Below, in pieces: positions 56,233 to 64,000 of a stretch of DNA of 64,000 nt. The notes below the pieces were generated by a model that saw nothing but the letters and a program-made list of their open reading frames with translations, searched no databases and had not been told where the DNA came from. The translations under genes and the position numbers were made by a program. Source of the DNA: Mycolicibacterium litorale (GTDB lineage Bacteria > Actinomycetota > Actinomycetes > Mycobacteriales > Mycobacteriaceae); NCBI GenBank assembly GCA_002007745.1, contig CP019882.1:4774001-4838000 (forward strand), given 5' to 3'. The first letter of the stretch is position 1, and each line of letters begins with the position of its first letter.

Positions 56233-56733
56233 CTCTGTCGCGTATCTGACCTCGTGGACCTCAGTGGCGCCGATGACATCGGTGCGCTGCACTCCATCGG
56301 TTCGCCATCCACTGCGTTCGTAGAACCGCCGGGCTCGCAGGTTGTCGGCGAGCACCCACAGCGAGGCCCGCCTGTAGCCGGCTCGGCGCAACCGGTCGCA
56401 ACCCGTGGCGATGAGTGCGTCACCAACCCCGGCACCCCAGTGCGGCGGGTCGACGTAGAGCGCCCAGACCTCGCCGGCATCGGTCAGGTCGTCGTCGCGT
56501 GACCGGCCGATGCTGATGTGGCCGTGCACCATGCCGTGGTCCACGGCGACCAGGGTGTAGGGGCCGGCGAGGTCCATGCTGTCGAAGCGGTAGCGCGTGG
56601 CCCTGTCCTGCGCGCGCAGTCCGTCGAGGTAGTCCTGCGCGATCAACCCGTGGTAGCCCTGCTGCCAGGAGCGAACGTGCACTTCGGCGACCGCCATCGT
56701 GTCGGCGGCGGTCGCTTCCCGGACCTCGATCAC
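56215..56733 (-). CDS. GNAT-family N-acetyltransferase
   Basis: A 172-residue GNAT protein: N-terminal VREATAADTMAVAEVHVRSW, acetyl-CoA loop VDPPHWGAGVGDALIA, and C-terminal ADNLRARRFYERSGWR. GTG start. Substrate unknown. It overlaps the GRDP-like gene by 18 bases at the 3' end (convergent) and lies ten bases upstream of the mmpL 3' end. Confidence 0.9.
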   Translation of the reverse strand: MIEVREATAADTMAVAEVHVRSWQQGYHGLIAQDYLDGLRAQDRATRYRFDSMDLAGPYTLVAVDHGMVHGHISIGRSRDDDLTDAGEVWALYVDPPHWGAGVGDALIATGCDRLRRAGYRRASLWVLADNLRARRFYERSGWRTDGVQRTDVIGATEVHEVRYATELGRQT

Positions 56734-56742
56734 CTCCGCAGG

Positions 56743-59602
56743 CTAGAACAGCGAAAGCTGTTGGGTGTCTCTGTCACCGAACTTCTGCGGGACCGGTCGA
56801 TTCCGCACCCGGACCGGCCACCAGAACCAGCGTCCGAGCAGCGCGGCGATCGACGGTGTCATGAACGACCGGACGATCAGGGTGTCGAAGAGCAGACCCA
56901 GTGCGATCGTCGTCCCGATCTGGCCGAGCACCCGCAGATCGCTGAAGATGAACGAGGCCATGGTGAACGCGAAGACCAGTCCGGCGGCGGTCACCACCGA
57001 ACCGCTGCCCGCCATGGACCGGATGATGCCGGTGTTGATCCCGGCGTGGATCTCCTCCTTGAAACGCGAGACCAGCAGCAGGTTGTAGTCCGAGCCCACC
57101 GCCAACAGCAGGATGACGGCCAACGGCAGGATCACCCAGTACAGCGGGATGCCGAACAGGTACTGCCACACCAGCAACGACAGGCCGAACGACGCCCCCA
57201 GCGACAATGCCACCGTCCCGACGATCACCAGCGCGGCAACGATGCTGCGCGTCACGAACATCATGATCAGCAGGATGAGGCTGAGCGAGGCGATGGCCGC
57301 GATGATCAGGTCGTAGTGCGCCATTTCACCGATGTCTTTGTAGGTGGACGCCGTTCCACCGATGTAGATCTTGGACCCGGCCAGCGGCGTGCCCTTGATC
57401 GCTTCCTGCGCGGCGTGCCGCATCGCGTCGATGTGCGAGATACCTTCGGGCGTCGCGGGATCCACATCGTGGGTGATGATCATCCTGGCGGCCTTGCCGT
57501 CCGGCGACAGGAACAACTTGAGCCCGCGCAGGAACTCCGGATTGCTGAACGCTTCTGGCGGCAGATAGAACGAGTCGTCGGTCTTCGAGGCATCGAACGC
57601 CTGCCCCAGCGCGGTCGAGTTCTGCAGCGCGGCGGCGGTCTGGTCGTAGATCCCCGCCGTGGTGGCGTAGTTGGTCATGGTCAGGTCGCGGTTGGTCTGC
57701 TGGTTCTGAATCTGCGGGGGATCAGCGCCAGCAGTTTGGGCTGCAACTCATCGAGTTTGGCGATGCTCGACGACACGTTGGCAAGCTGGTCGGTCAGCGC
57801 GTCGATACCGTCGAGGGAGTCGAACACCGAACGCAGCGCCGCGCACATCGGGATGTCGAAACAGTGTGGCTCCCAGTAGAAGTAGTTGCGCAACGGGCGG
57901 AACTGGTCGTCGAAGTTGGCGATCTTGTCACGCAGGTCCTTGGCGGTGGCGACGGTCTGCTTGAACGCCTCACTCTGCTCATGCGTGATGTCGCTGGACT
58001 GCTGCTGCAGCGCGTACTGCTGGCGCAGCACGTTGATGGTGTCGTCGATGACGGCGACCTGGCGGGTCAGGTCGGCGGCGCGGTCCTGCTGGAAGGGCAG
58101 GTTGTTGATCTGGGCCGCGCTCTGGGTGCTGATCTGGAACGGGATCGACGTGTGGTCCAGCGGCGTGCCCAGCGGCCGGGTGATCGACTGCACCTGCGCG
58201 ATGCCGTCGGTGTGGAACACCGCCTTGGCCACCCGCTCCAGCAGGATCATGTCGGTGGGGTTGCGCAAGTCGTGGTCGGTCTCGATCATCAGCAGTTCGG
58301 GGTTCAGCCGCGCCTTGGAGAAGTGCCGCTCGGCGGCCGCGTAGCCCACGTTGGACGGGGCGCTGGCCGGCATGTAGTTGCTGACGTCGTAGCTGGTCTT
58401 GTAGCCGGGCAGCGCGGTAAGGCCGAGGATGGCCAGGGCCAGCGAAGCAACCAGGATGGGGCGGGCCAACGGACGATCGCCGTGCCGATCCGGCGCCAAC
58501 CCCGTTTGGCCGTCCTGCGTTTGGGATCCAGCAGGCCGAAGCGGCCACCGATCACCACCACCGCGGGGGCCAGGGTCAGGGAGGCGACCAGGGCGATGAC
58601 CACCCCGATCGCGGCCGGGATGCCCAGGCTCTGGAAGTACGGCAGGCGGGTGAAGGACAGGCAGTACACGGCGCCGGCGATGGTCAGGCCCGAACCGAGG
58701 ATCACATGCGACGTCCCCCGGTACATGTCGTAGTACGCGGCTTCTCGATCCAGGTCCTCGTTGCGGCGTTCGTGGTAGCGGCCGAGCAGGAAGATCACAT
58801 AGTCGGTGCCGGCGGCGATGACCAGCAGGGTGAGGATGTTCGTCGAATACGTCGACAGACCGATCACGCCGGTGTCGGCGAGGAACGCCACCACGCCGCG
58901 GGCCGCCGACATCTCGATGAGCACCGTGAGCAGCCCCAGGACCATGGTGATGACCGACCGGTAGACGATCAGCAGCATGATCGCGATCACCCCGACGGTC
59001 AGCAAGGTGACCGTGACGGTGCTTTCGTTGCCGACCTCGAACTGGTCGGCGATCTGTGGTGCCGAACCGGCGACGTACGCGTGGATGCCTGGCGGGGCAG
59101 GGGTTTTCGCGACGATGTTGCGCAGCGCGTCGACCGACTCCAACGACAGTGCCTCGCCCTGGTTTCCGGCCAGGAACACCTGGACGTAGGCGGCTTTGCC
59201 ATCGGGGCTCTGCGAGCCGGCGGCGGTCAGTGGGTCACCCCAGAAGTCCTGCACGTGTTGCACGTGCTTGGTGTCGGCCTCGATGCGTTTGATCAGGTCG
59301 TCGTAGTAGCGGTGCGCCTCGGCGCCCAGGGGCTGGTCGCCTTCGAGCACCACCATGGCCGCACTGTCGGAGTCGAACTCGCCGAATACCTTGCCGATAC
59401 GTTGAAACGCCTGCAGGGACGGGGAATCCGGTGAGCTCAGCGCGACATTGTGTTCTTCACCCACGGCTTCCAACTGCGGCACCAGCACGTTGGTGAGTGC
59501 GGCGACAGCCACCCAGAACAGCACGATCGGCACACAGAGCCGACGGATCCACAACGCCATCCTGTCGGTGGCGGTCCGGCGTTCGGCGACGTGAGTGCTC
59601 AT
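56743..59602 (-). pseudogene. MmpL-family transporter, two frameshifts
   Basis: A 953-residue MmpL when two missing bases are restored. Segment 1 runs from ATG 59602 (STHVAERRTATDRMALWIRR) to VRWPA near 58462; adding a C to GCCCCATCC continues in frame as PILVASLALAILG. Segment 2 runs to LLALIP near 57716; adding a C to the CCCCC run continues as PQIQNQQTNRDL into segment 3, ending QQLSLF. Conserved relay motifs AAGTDYVIFLLGRY and AVGSDYNLLLVSRF are both intact. ATG overlaps the mmpS stop (ATGA). Probably a functional gene with assembly errors. Confidence 0.88.
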
Positions 59603-60045
59603 CCCGACTTGTCCAGGCAATAGGTGTAGGCGTTCAACGTGTTGACCGTTCTCTCGTCCTTGACGACGTCGTCGATCTTGATGCGGCAACCGATGGAGTC
59701 ACTGTCGCCCTGTGCGGCGACGTTGACGAAGACGGCGGGCTGGGTGGTGGTGGTGTCGTAGGCCCATGGCAGGGTCGCGTTGTCGACCCGTTGGGGCTGG
59801 GCGTTGACGTCCAGGTAGGTGATGGTGGCCGTGGTGCCGGGTGGGCCGAAGACCTCCATGACCACATGTTTGGGGTTGAACGGAACGATCTCATTGGCCG
59901 CGCCGCTGGGCGTGGATGTCACGTCGTGGGAACCGAAGATGCCATGCAGCCGGTACACGGCGAACCCCGCGACGGCGACCACGACGACCGCCACCAGGTA
60001 CATCCACCGTCGGCTCAGCAGACCGGTGAGCGACAAGCGCTGCAT
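59599..60045 (-). CDS. MmpS-family membrane protein
   Basis: A 148-residue MmpS: one N-terminal membrane helix (WMYLVAVVVVAVAGFAVYRL) and a periplasmic beta-sandwich domain (HVVMEVFGPPGTTATITYLD to NAYTYCLDKSG) with the two conserved Cys. It is the accessory subunit of the adjacent MmpL, coupled by a four-base overlap. Possible cargo includes siderophores or lipids as for other MmpS/MmpL pairs; not determinable. Confidence 0.92.
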   Translation of the reverse strand: MQRLSLTGLLSRRWMYLVAVVVVAVAGFAVYRLHGIFGSHDVTSTPSGAANEIVPFNPKHVVMEVFGPPGTTATITYLDVNAQPQRVDNATLPWAYDTTTTQPAVFVNVAAQGDSDSIGCRIKIDDVVKDERTVNTLNAYTYCLDKSG

Positions 60046-60104
60046 CCGTGACCCTTTCGACCAGTGGAACCGCGCATGGGCCGCGGATCCGTTCCCCAGC
60101 GGAT

Positions 60105-60119
60105 GTCAACCAGGTTGAC
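60105..60119. promoter_or_regulatory. Perfect palindrome upstream of mmpS
   Basis: GTCAACC-A-GGTTGAC lies 60 bp before the mmpS start, between it and the TetR gene. It is a likely operator of the adjacent TetR repressor. A second symmetric element, GGTACGGTACC, follows at about 60120. Confidence 0.6.
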
Positions 60120-60154
60120 GGTACGGTACCGGACCGGACCGCACAACCGCTATC

Positions 60155-60760
60155 TCAGGTGCTGCCGCGGGTCAGGCCGGGCATGAGCACGTTGTCGACG
60201 AGGTCGTGCACGGTCTGATGCGACGGCGACCGACCGGTCAGGACCGAACGGAAAATCAGGTAGCCGGGCAGCACGTCCCAGAGGTCCTCGGTGATGGCGG
60301 CCGCCGCGATCTCTCCGCGGGCAACAGCCCTGGTGAGGATGCGCTGGATCAGCGCCTTGCGCTGGTCGAGGAACTGTTCCTGCATCATGGCACCGAATTC
60401 GGCGCTGCGGGACATCTCCACCAGGACCGCCCGGATGGTGCCGGCGTGGGTGCCGACATGGGCCGCGATGTTCTCGCCGAGGCGCAGCAGATCGTCGCGC
60501 AGTGCGCCGGTGTCGGGGTCCACGGCGGCCTGCCGGGTGCCCTCGACGAACGCGGCGAACACCAGCTCGGCCTTGGTCGGCCAACGCCGGTAAATGGTGG
60601 CCTTGCTGGCCCGCGCGGTGGCGGCCACCGCGTCCACGGTCAGCCGGTCATAGCCGTGCTCCTGAAGCAGCTGCAGCGTCACCGCGAGCAACTCGCACTC
60701 CCGCGGCGACCACGGTGAATCCGTGCAGCCATCGGCACTGCGCATCACAAGCGTCTCCAT
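60155..60760 (-). CDS. TetR-family regulator of mmpS-mmpL
   Basis: A 201-residue TetR repressor: helix-turn-helix about residues 20-60 (TLQLLQEHGYDRLTVDAVAA, then SKATIYRRWPTKAELVFAAF) and a TetR_C-type ligand domain. Same strand as, and upstream of, mmpS-mmpL, with a palindrome in the gap. Start ATG 60760; two other in-frame ATGs are close. Repression of the transporter relieved by a ligand is inferred. Confidence 0.88.
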   Translation of the reverse strand: METLVMRSADGCTDSPWSPRECELLAVTLQLLQEHGYDRLTVDAVAATARASKATIYRRWPTKAELVFAAFVEGTRQAAVDPDTGALRDDLLRLGENIAAHVGTHAGTIRAVLVEMSRSAEFGAMMQEQFLDQRKALIQRILTRAVARGEIAAAAITEDLWDVLPGYLIFRSVLTGRSPSHQTVHDLVDNVLMPGLTRGST

Positions 60761-60826
60761 CCACGACAACGGGCTGACAACGGGCTGATGCCAAGAGAGT
60801 ATGGCCGCCGATCATGCCCGAGACGA

Positions 60827-61165
60827 TCAGACGGCGAATTGCACCTCGATCTCCCCGTCGGTCTGGACGGGCTGACCCGGCGTGGGTTGCTGCGCGGCAA
60901 TGGAATGCAGTGGGTAGGGCGAGTTCGCGATGTCGGGGCCTTTCGACAACACGCCCACCCAGCCGTCGGCGCGAAGCCGGGGCTCGGCATCGGTCCAGTA
61001 CATGCCGCGCAGGTCGGGCATGACGAAGGAGTGGTGGGCAGCCGCGGACGTCGTCGATGCGGTCGCGGCGGGCGACGGGCGGTCCGCGGAACACGCCGCG
61101 GTCGCGACCGCGGCACCACCGGCGACCACGCCGGCGACCATCAGAGCGAACAGCTTCTCGAGCAT
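60827..61165 (-). CDS. PASTA-domain lipoprotein
   Basis: A 112-residue exported protein: signal peptide with lipobox TAAC, a short Ala/Thr/Ser linker, and one PASTA domain (FVMPDLRGMYWTDAEPRLRA to GEIEVQFAV). PASTA domains bind peptidoglycan fragments or beta-lactams. ATG 61165. It stands alone, without a kinase or penicillin-binding domain. Confidence 0.85.
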   Translation of the reverse strand: MLEKLFALMVAGVVAGGAAVATAACSADRPSPAATASTTSAAAHHSFVMPDLRGMYWTDAEPRLRADGWVGVLSKGPDIANSPYPLHSIAAQQPTPGQPVQTDGEIEVQFAV

Positions 61166-61223
61166 CGCAACCACCCCCACCGAAAGGCTATCCAGTGGGC
61201 GTCGGCGTGTCATTGCTCCAGCA

Positions 61224-61433
61224 CTATGAGGCAGATGCGAGATAGAAAACCCACAGCGCTGCCGGCGCCAGCGGTACCGACGGCAACCCGATGAGCATTC
61301 CCCGTCCCGCCTGTGCCACCAGCACCCACGCCGCGAGCGTGCCGACCAACACGTTTCCAGTGGCCGCAGCGAGGCCGACAGGACCGTGACGCGGCACCGA
61401 CTGGTTCATCGAGATCTCCACCACCTGAATCAT
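61224..61433 (-). CDS. Small membrane protein (69 residues)
   Basis: Two hydrophobic segments (GLAAATGNVLVGTLAAWVLVA and LPSVPLAPAALWVFYLA) after a short polar N-terminus. ATG 61433 overlaps the stop of the preceding ORF (ATGA), a good sign that it is real. No family recognised. Confidence 0.5.
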   Translation of the reverse strand: MIQVVEISMNQSVPRHGPVGLAAATGNVLVGTLAAWVLVAQAGRGMLIGLPSVPLAPAALWVFYLASAS

Positions 61434-61675
61434 GAGTACAGCAGGAACGCGACGACAGTCCCCACGACCACAAGGACCGCTGCAGAGCACGCCACGCTGA
61501 GGCCGACACCGCGAATCCGCGAGGACGTTGTGCACCAAAGCATCCCGGAGAGCAATGCCGACAGCGCTGCGGTGATCAGCACCCCGGTCAAGAACCAGGC
61601 GCGGCCAAATCCCCCAACGTCGTCTGCTCGCCGCAGCACCCACAAAACCAGGCCAACCAGGTTGCCGTGGCCCAC
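61430..61675 (-). CDS. Small membrane protein, possibly 3' part of a longer gene
   Basis: An 81-residue frame from GTG 61675 with two or three hydrophobic segments (AWFLTGVLITAALSALLSGM; GLSVACSAAVLVVVGTVVAFLL). Another open frame upstream (from 61917, containing YIRLLVLDVAFWGPIALLAIW) is also membrane-like. The two differ by one base, like the other breaks in this window. The gene model is uncertain. Confidence 0.4.
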   Translation of the reverse strand: MGHGNLVGLVLWVLRRADDVGGFGRAWFLTGVLITAALSALLSGMLWCTTSSRIRGVGLSVACSAAVLVVVGTVVAFLLYS

Positions 61676-61917
61676 GCGAAATGATCTGCGCTACGCAGCG
61701 GCGCACGAAATCGCATGAGCGCGTTCGTTTCCCGGAGCGCGGTGCAGCGAGGCTGCGAACAGGCCCAAACACAGGGTCTCGGCACGGAGATCTGCCAGAT
61801 GGCGAGAAGCGCTATGGGGCCCCAGAAGGCGACATCGAGAACGAGAAGGCGAATGTAGTCACCCACCGGGGTGGGCTGCGCGTCACGATGAGTGGCAATG
61901 GCATTCGCGTCCAGCAC

Positions 61918-62410
61918 GACTCCTGCGGAAGGGCACCACCGCGACCGCGGCGGTGAACCCGCTAGCCCGCCGCACAGGTGGACGGGTGAGCCGCAGTCTC
62001 TTCATCGGCCGGTCGCCACCGTGAGCAAAGGCCGGCTGGTGGTGACATGGAACGCCTCACACACATCACCGGCATTCCGGCGTTCGATATTGGCTTCCGT
62101 CACCGTCACGGAGGCTCAGCTCCCGGCCTGGCGGACCACCTGGGCCGCGTCGATGCCAGTCACCTGCCGTCGCGTCGGTTTGCACCCCGCAGCGGACCGG
62201 ACACCCGCAGGGCGTCCCGCTGAGCACGATCTGGGAACAGTGCCCAGCCTGGCAATCGACACCCATTGCAGACGGGGTAAGCCGTCCGGCAGAGCTCTTC
62301 GACGAGGGGCCGGGTGAAGTCTCGGACGCCTTCACCCGGCAATCCGCCCGACTGAGGAAGCCCTCTGCAGCTCAGCGAAGAGAAATACGCCCTGAACTGC
62401 TCAAACAAAG
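61918..62410. other. Intergenic region left of the tRNA fragment
   Basis: About 490 bp with no convincing gene. Short open frames on both strands lack start sites, recognisable domains or coding character. By the integration model it would be original chromosome flanking the insertion. Confidence 0.4.
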
Positions 62411-62457
62411 TGGAGCTAAGGGGAATCGAACCCCTGACCTTCTCGATGCGAACGAGA
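62411..62457 (-). repeat. 3' half of tRNA-Ala (CGC), probable attachment site
   Basis: On the minus strand the sequence contains an anticodon stem-loop (TCTCG-TTCGCAT-CGAGA, anticodon CGC), variable loop, T-arm AGGGGTTCGATTCCCCT and acceptor 3' strand TAGCTCCA. The D-arm and 5' acceptor strand are missing: the adjoining sequence does not pair. A 3' tRNA half alone is the usual footprint of tyrosine-recombinase integration, here attR with the element to the right. An automatic scan may call it a tRNA. Confidence 0.75.
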
Positions 62458-62776
62458 CGACTTGCGCGTTTGTCACCGTTTACCCTGTTGGGAACGTTAA
62501 GAACTCGCAGGTCGTGAGACTTCCGGCGTTGGCTAGTTGGGGGCGTCGTCGAAGCTACTGCGGACGCGCTGCGGACGCGGCGCTGACGCGGGAGGGGCAG
62601 CGTCACCAGCTTGTGAAGTCGATACGTGGGGGTATGTACGTGACAGTCCGACATGACTTATGAGAGCCGCCGGGACAACGAGACCTGCGCCGCGGCGCAT
62701 TGGGCAGCCCTCTGATGCAGTTGACCCGCGGTGGAACCTGCCGGGAATCCAGTCGAACTGCGCATACCGCCCTTGA
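62458..62776. other. Gap between tRNA fragment and RT gene
   Basis: About 320 bp. Contains an 11-bp direct repeat (CTGCGGACGCG twice, near 62570-62591). Minus-strand open frames are present but I recognise no integrase or excisionase. Confidence 0.4.
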
Positions 62777-62796
62777 AGTGAGCGATATCGCTCACT
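62777..62796. promoter_or_regulatory. Perfect 20-bp palindrome before the RT gene
   Basis: AGTGAGCGATATCGCTCACT is fully self-complementary. It occupies about -31 to -12 relative to the RT start codon, in the place of a repressor operator. Confidence 0.75.
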
Positions 62797-62801
62797 AGTG
62801 T
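62796..62801 (+). promoter_or_regulatory. -10 element for leaderless RT gene
   Basis: TAGTGT lies at -12 to -7 relative to the GTG at 62808, so transcription probably begins on the start codon. Its first base is shared with the palindrome. Confidence 0.5.
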
Positions 62802-62807
62802 GATCGT

Positions 62808-64000
62808 GTGCAATCAATCCCCCGGATCACCGTGGAAGAAGCTGCGGAGCAGCTCTCCGTGTCCGTGGCGACAGTTCGTCGGTGGTGCACCAGCCAGAAA
62901 GTTGACGCAGTCAAAGTCGGCAAGCAATGGCTGATTGAACCGAAATCGCTCGCAGGTGTGCGGCCTCGCTCCCGACGAGCGACACCGAAGACCGCTGCCC
63001 CGTATGACCTAGAGCAGGCATGGCGGCACATTCGGGGCACGGACGTATCAGAGCTGTGGGTTCCGGATGTGGTGCGTTGCCGCGACTTCGCAGATCGGCC
63101 CCAAGGGGTTCTGGTCGAGGCTGCGAGCCGACTTTCTGACCTGCGATTCATGCCCCCGTTAGGGATCGACGTACCGAAAACGGTTGCCTCCAACCGTCCA
63201 GGCGTCATGCTCGATATGGCTGACCGCGTCGCCTACCAAGCTGTGGTTGGCAGCTTTGCGTCCACGCTCGACGCCGCCATTTCTCCAAACGTATACTCGT
63301 CGAGAATATCCTCGGGCAAGAATTATTTCTTCAATCGCGCGTCTAAGGCATGGACAAAATTCACCGAATCTGTCAGGTCTAATATTGGACCAGAAAAATC
63401 TATGTGGGTCGCCCAAACTGACATTACTGGTTATTTTGAGCACATCCACCACAACATTTTATTTGAGGAATTGTCGGCACTTGGAATATCGGGAGACCCC
63501 TTGCGCGCACTGAGAGTCATGTTATCTAAGTGGTGCACAGTTGAAGGAATTGGGTTACCACAAGGTCCGAATGCCTCACGACTTCTCGGCAACTTCTACC
63601 TTGCGGCAGTCGATGAATCAATGGAAGCAAGAGGTTACGTATATCGACGTTACATGGACGACATCCGCATACTCGCTGATTCAAAATCTCAGGCTGTAGA
63701 AGCCGTTCGAGATTTCGAGCGGTTCTGTCGTGAACGTGGCTTGAGTTGTTCGCCCAACAAGACGAAAGTCTTATCCGCCGAAGAGTACTTAACCGGTTCG
63801 GATACCGCAGAGCTGGACGCGGCGGCTTACGCGTTCGACACTGAGAGCGCTGATGCATCCCCCAAGCTGCGCAAGATACTTAAGCAGGCGCTATCCGCCC
63901 AGGGTGTCGATGCCACCCGCGTTCGGTTCTCAATTTGGCGATTAGCCCGAGTCAGGGACGCCGCCGTAATCAGTCTAATTTTCAAACATTTGGAACATCT
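62808..64000 (+). CDS. Reverse transcriptase with N-terminal HTH domain, 3' end outside window
   Basis: At least 397 codons from GTG 62808, open to the window edge. Residues ~5-50 (ITVEEAAEQLSVSVATVRRW to KQWLIEPKSL) are an excisionase/MerR-type helix-turn-helix. The RT domain follows: upstream motif RPGVMLDMADRVAYQAVV, motif A TDITGYF (D205), motif B LPQGPNAS (Q252), motif C YMDD (282-285), and SPNKTKVL after it. The catalytic Asp residues are intact. Codon use becomes AT-rich from about 63280, unlike the flanks, a sign of transfer. It is adjacent to a tRNA scar. Abi-type or other defence RTs are the likeliest relatives; group II intron and retron RTs normally lack such an N-terminus. Confidence 0.88.
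   Translation, partial: MQSIPRITVEEAAEQLSVSVATVRRWCTSQKVDAVKVGKQWLIEPKSLAGVRPRSRRATPKTAAPYDLEQAWRHIRGTDVSELWVPDVVRCRDFADRPQGVLVEAASRLSDLRFMPPLGIDVPKTVASNRPGVMLDMADRVAYQAVVGSFASTLDAAISPNVYSSRISSGKNYFFNRASKAWTKFTESVRSNIGPEKSMWVAQTDITGYFEHIHHNILFEELSALGISGDPLRALRVMLSKWCTVEGIGLPQGPNASRLLGNFYLAAVDESMEARGYVYRRYMDDIRILADSKSQAVEAVRDFERFCRERGLSCSPNKTKVLSAEEYLTGSDTAELDAAAYAFDTESADASPKLRKILKQALSAQGVDATRVRFSIWRLARVRDAAVISLIFKHLEH

Noticed and set aside
62066..62335. Small minus-strand protein with several Cys
   Set aside because: No ribosome binding site, no domain, and composition typical of a chance open frame.
62411..62485. Complete functional tRNA-Ala gene
   Set aside because: The sequence where the D-arm and 5' acceptor strand should be cannot pair with the 3' strand.
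62533..62817. Integrase or excisionase remnant on the minus strand
   Set aside because: The open frame has no recombinase motif and overlaps the RT promoter; no recognisable catalytic residues.

Overview
The window is chromosomal DNA from a Mycobacterium, most likely a fast-growing Mycolicibacterium-type species. It has high GC, many GTG/TTG starts, mycobacterial lipoproteins and MmpS/MmpL proteins. Its backbone follows the recalled M. tuberculosis order Rv1023 to Rv0998 read backwards: eno, lpqU, mazG, mfd, tetR, glmU, prsA, lpqT, rplY, pth, pks16, ispE, ksgA, rpfB, tatD, metG, pabB, rsmI, pmt, arcA, alkB, a DUF5642 lipoprotein, and the cAMP-dependent lysine acetyltransferase.

Layout. 1-2123: enolase (3' end outside the window) and a lytic transglycosylase. 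2198-5703: an efeUOB iron-uptake operon behind two overlapping IdeR-like boxes. 5727-22409: mazG-mfd, TetR, tRNA-Gln, glmU-prsA-arsC-lpqT, an SDR, rplY-pth, small membrane genes, an iron-sulfur protein divergent from a methyltransferase, and pks16. 22410-27214: rpfB-ksgA-ispE with a leader terminator before rpfB, a convergent soluble protein kinase, and tatD. 27241-31053: metG, then an FAD oxidoreductase plus ECF41 sigma factor behind an ECF41-like promoter. 31092-43202: pabB, rsmI, pmt, a frameshifted F420-type oxidoreductase, arcA, soxR, alkB, DUF5642 lipoproteins, tspO, lpqN, a shikimate dehydrogenase-like gene and the acetyltransferase. 43356-56733 is accessory: a secreted glycoside hydrolase; a tightly coupled six-gene operon (SDR, flavoprotein, ICMT-type methyltransferase, type III PKS, MMPL exporter, second membrane methyltransferase) with a divergent catechol O-methyltransferase; a secreted histidine phosphatase; and a two-gene unit pairing a 43-residue Cys-containing peptide with a GRDP-like protein. 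56743-61433: an mmpS-mmpL locus with its TetR regulator, a PASTA lipoprotein and small membrane ORFs. 62411-64000: the 3' half of a tRNA-Ala gene, read as an integration scar, followed by AT-richer DNA encoding a reverse transcriptase with an N-terminal helix-turn-helix. That protein runs off the window edge.

Five genes (efeU, ksgA, an LLM oxidoreductase, a DUF5642 lipoprotein and mmpL, which has two breaks) carry six frame breaks. Every one is the loss of a single base, and most can be placed at G or C runs. This looks more like homopolymer error in the assembly than gene decay. The most novel candidates are the HTH-reverse transcriptase element at the right edge, the peptide/GRDP-like pair at 55432-56232, and the phenolic-lipid-type PKS operon at 44951-52373.
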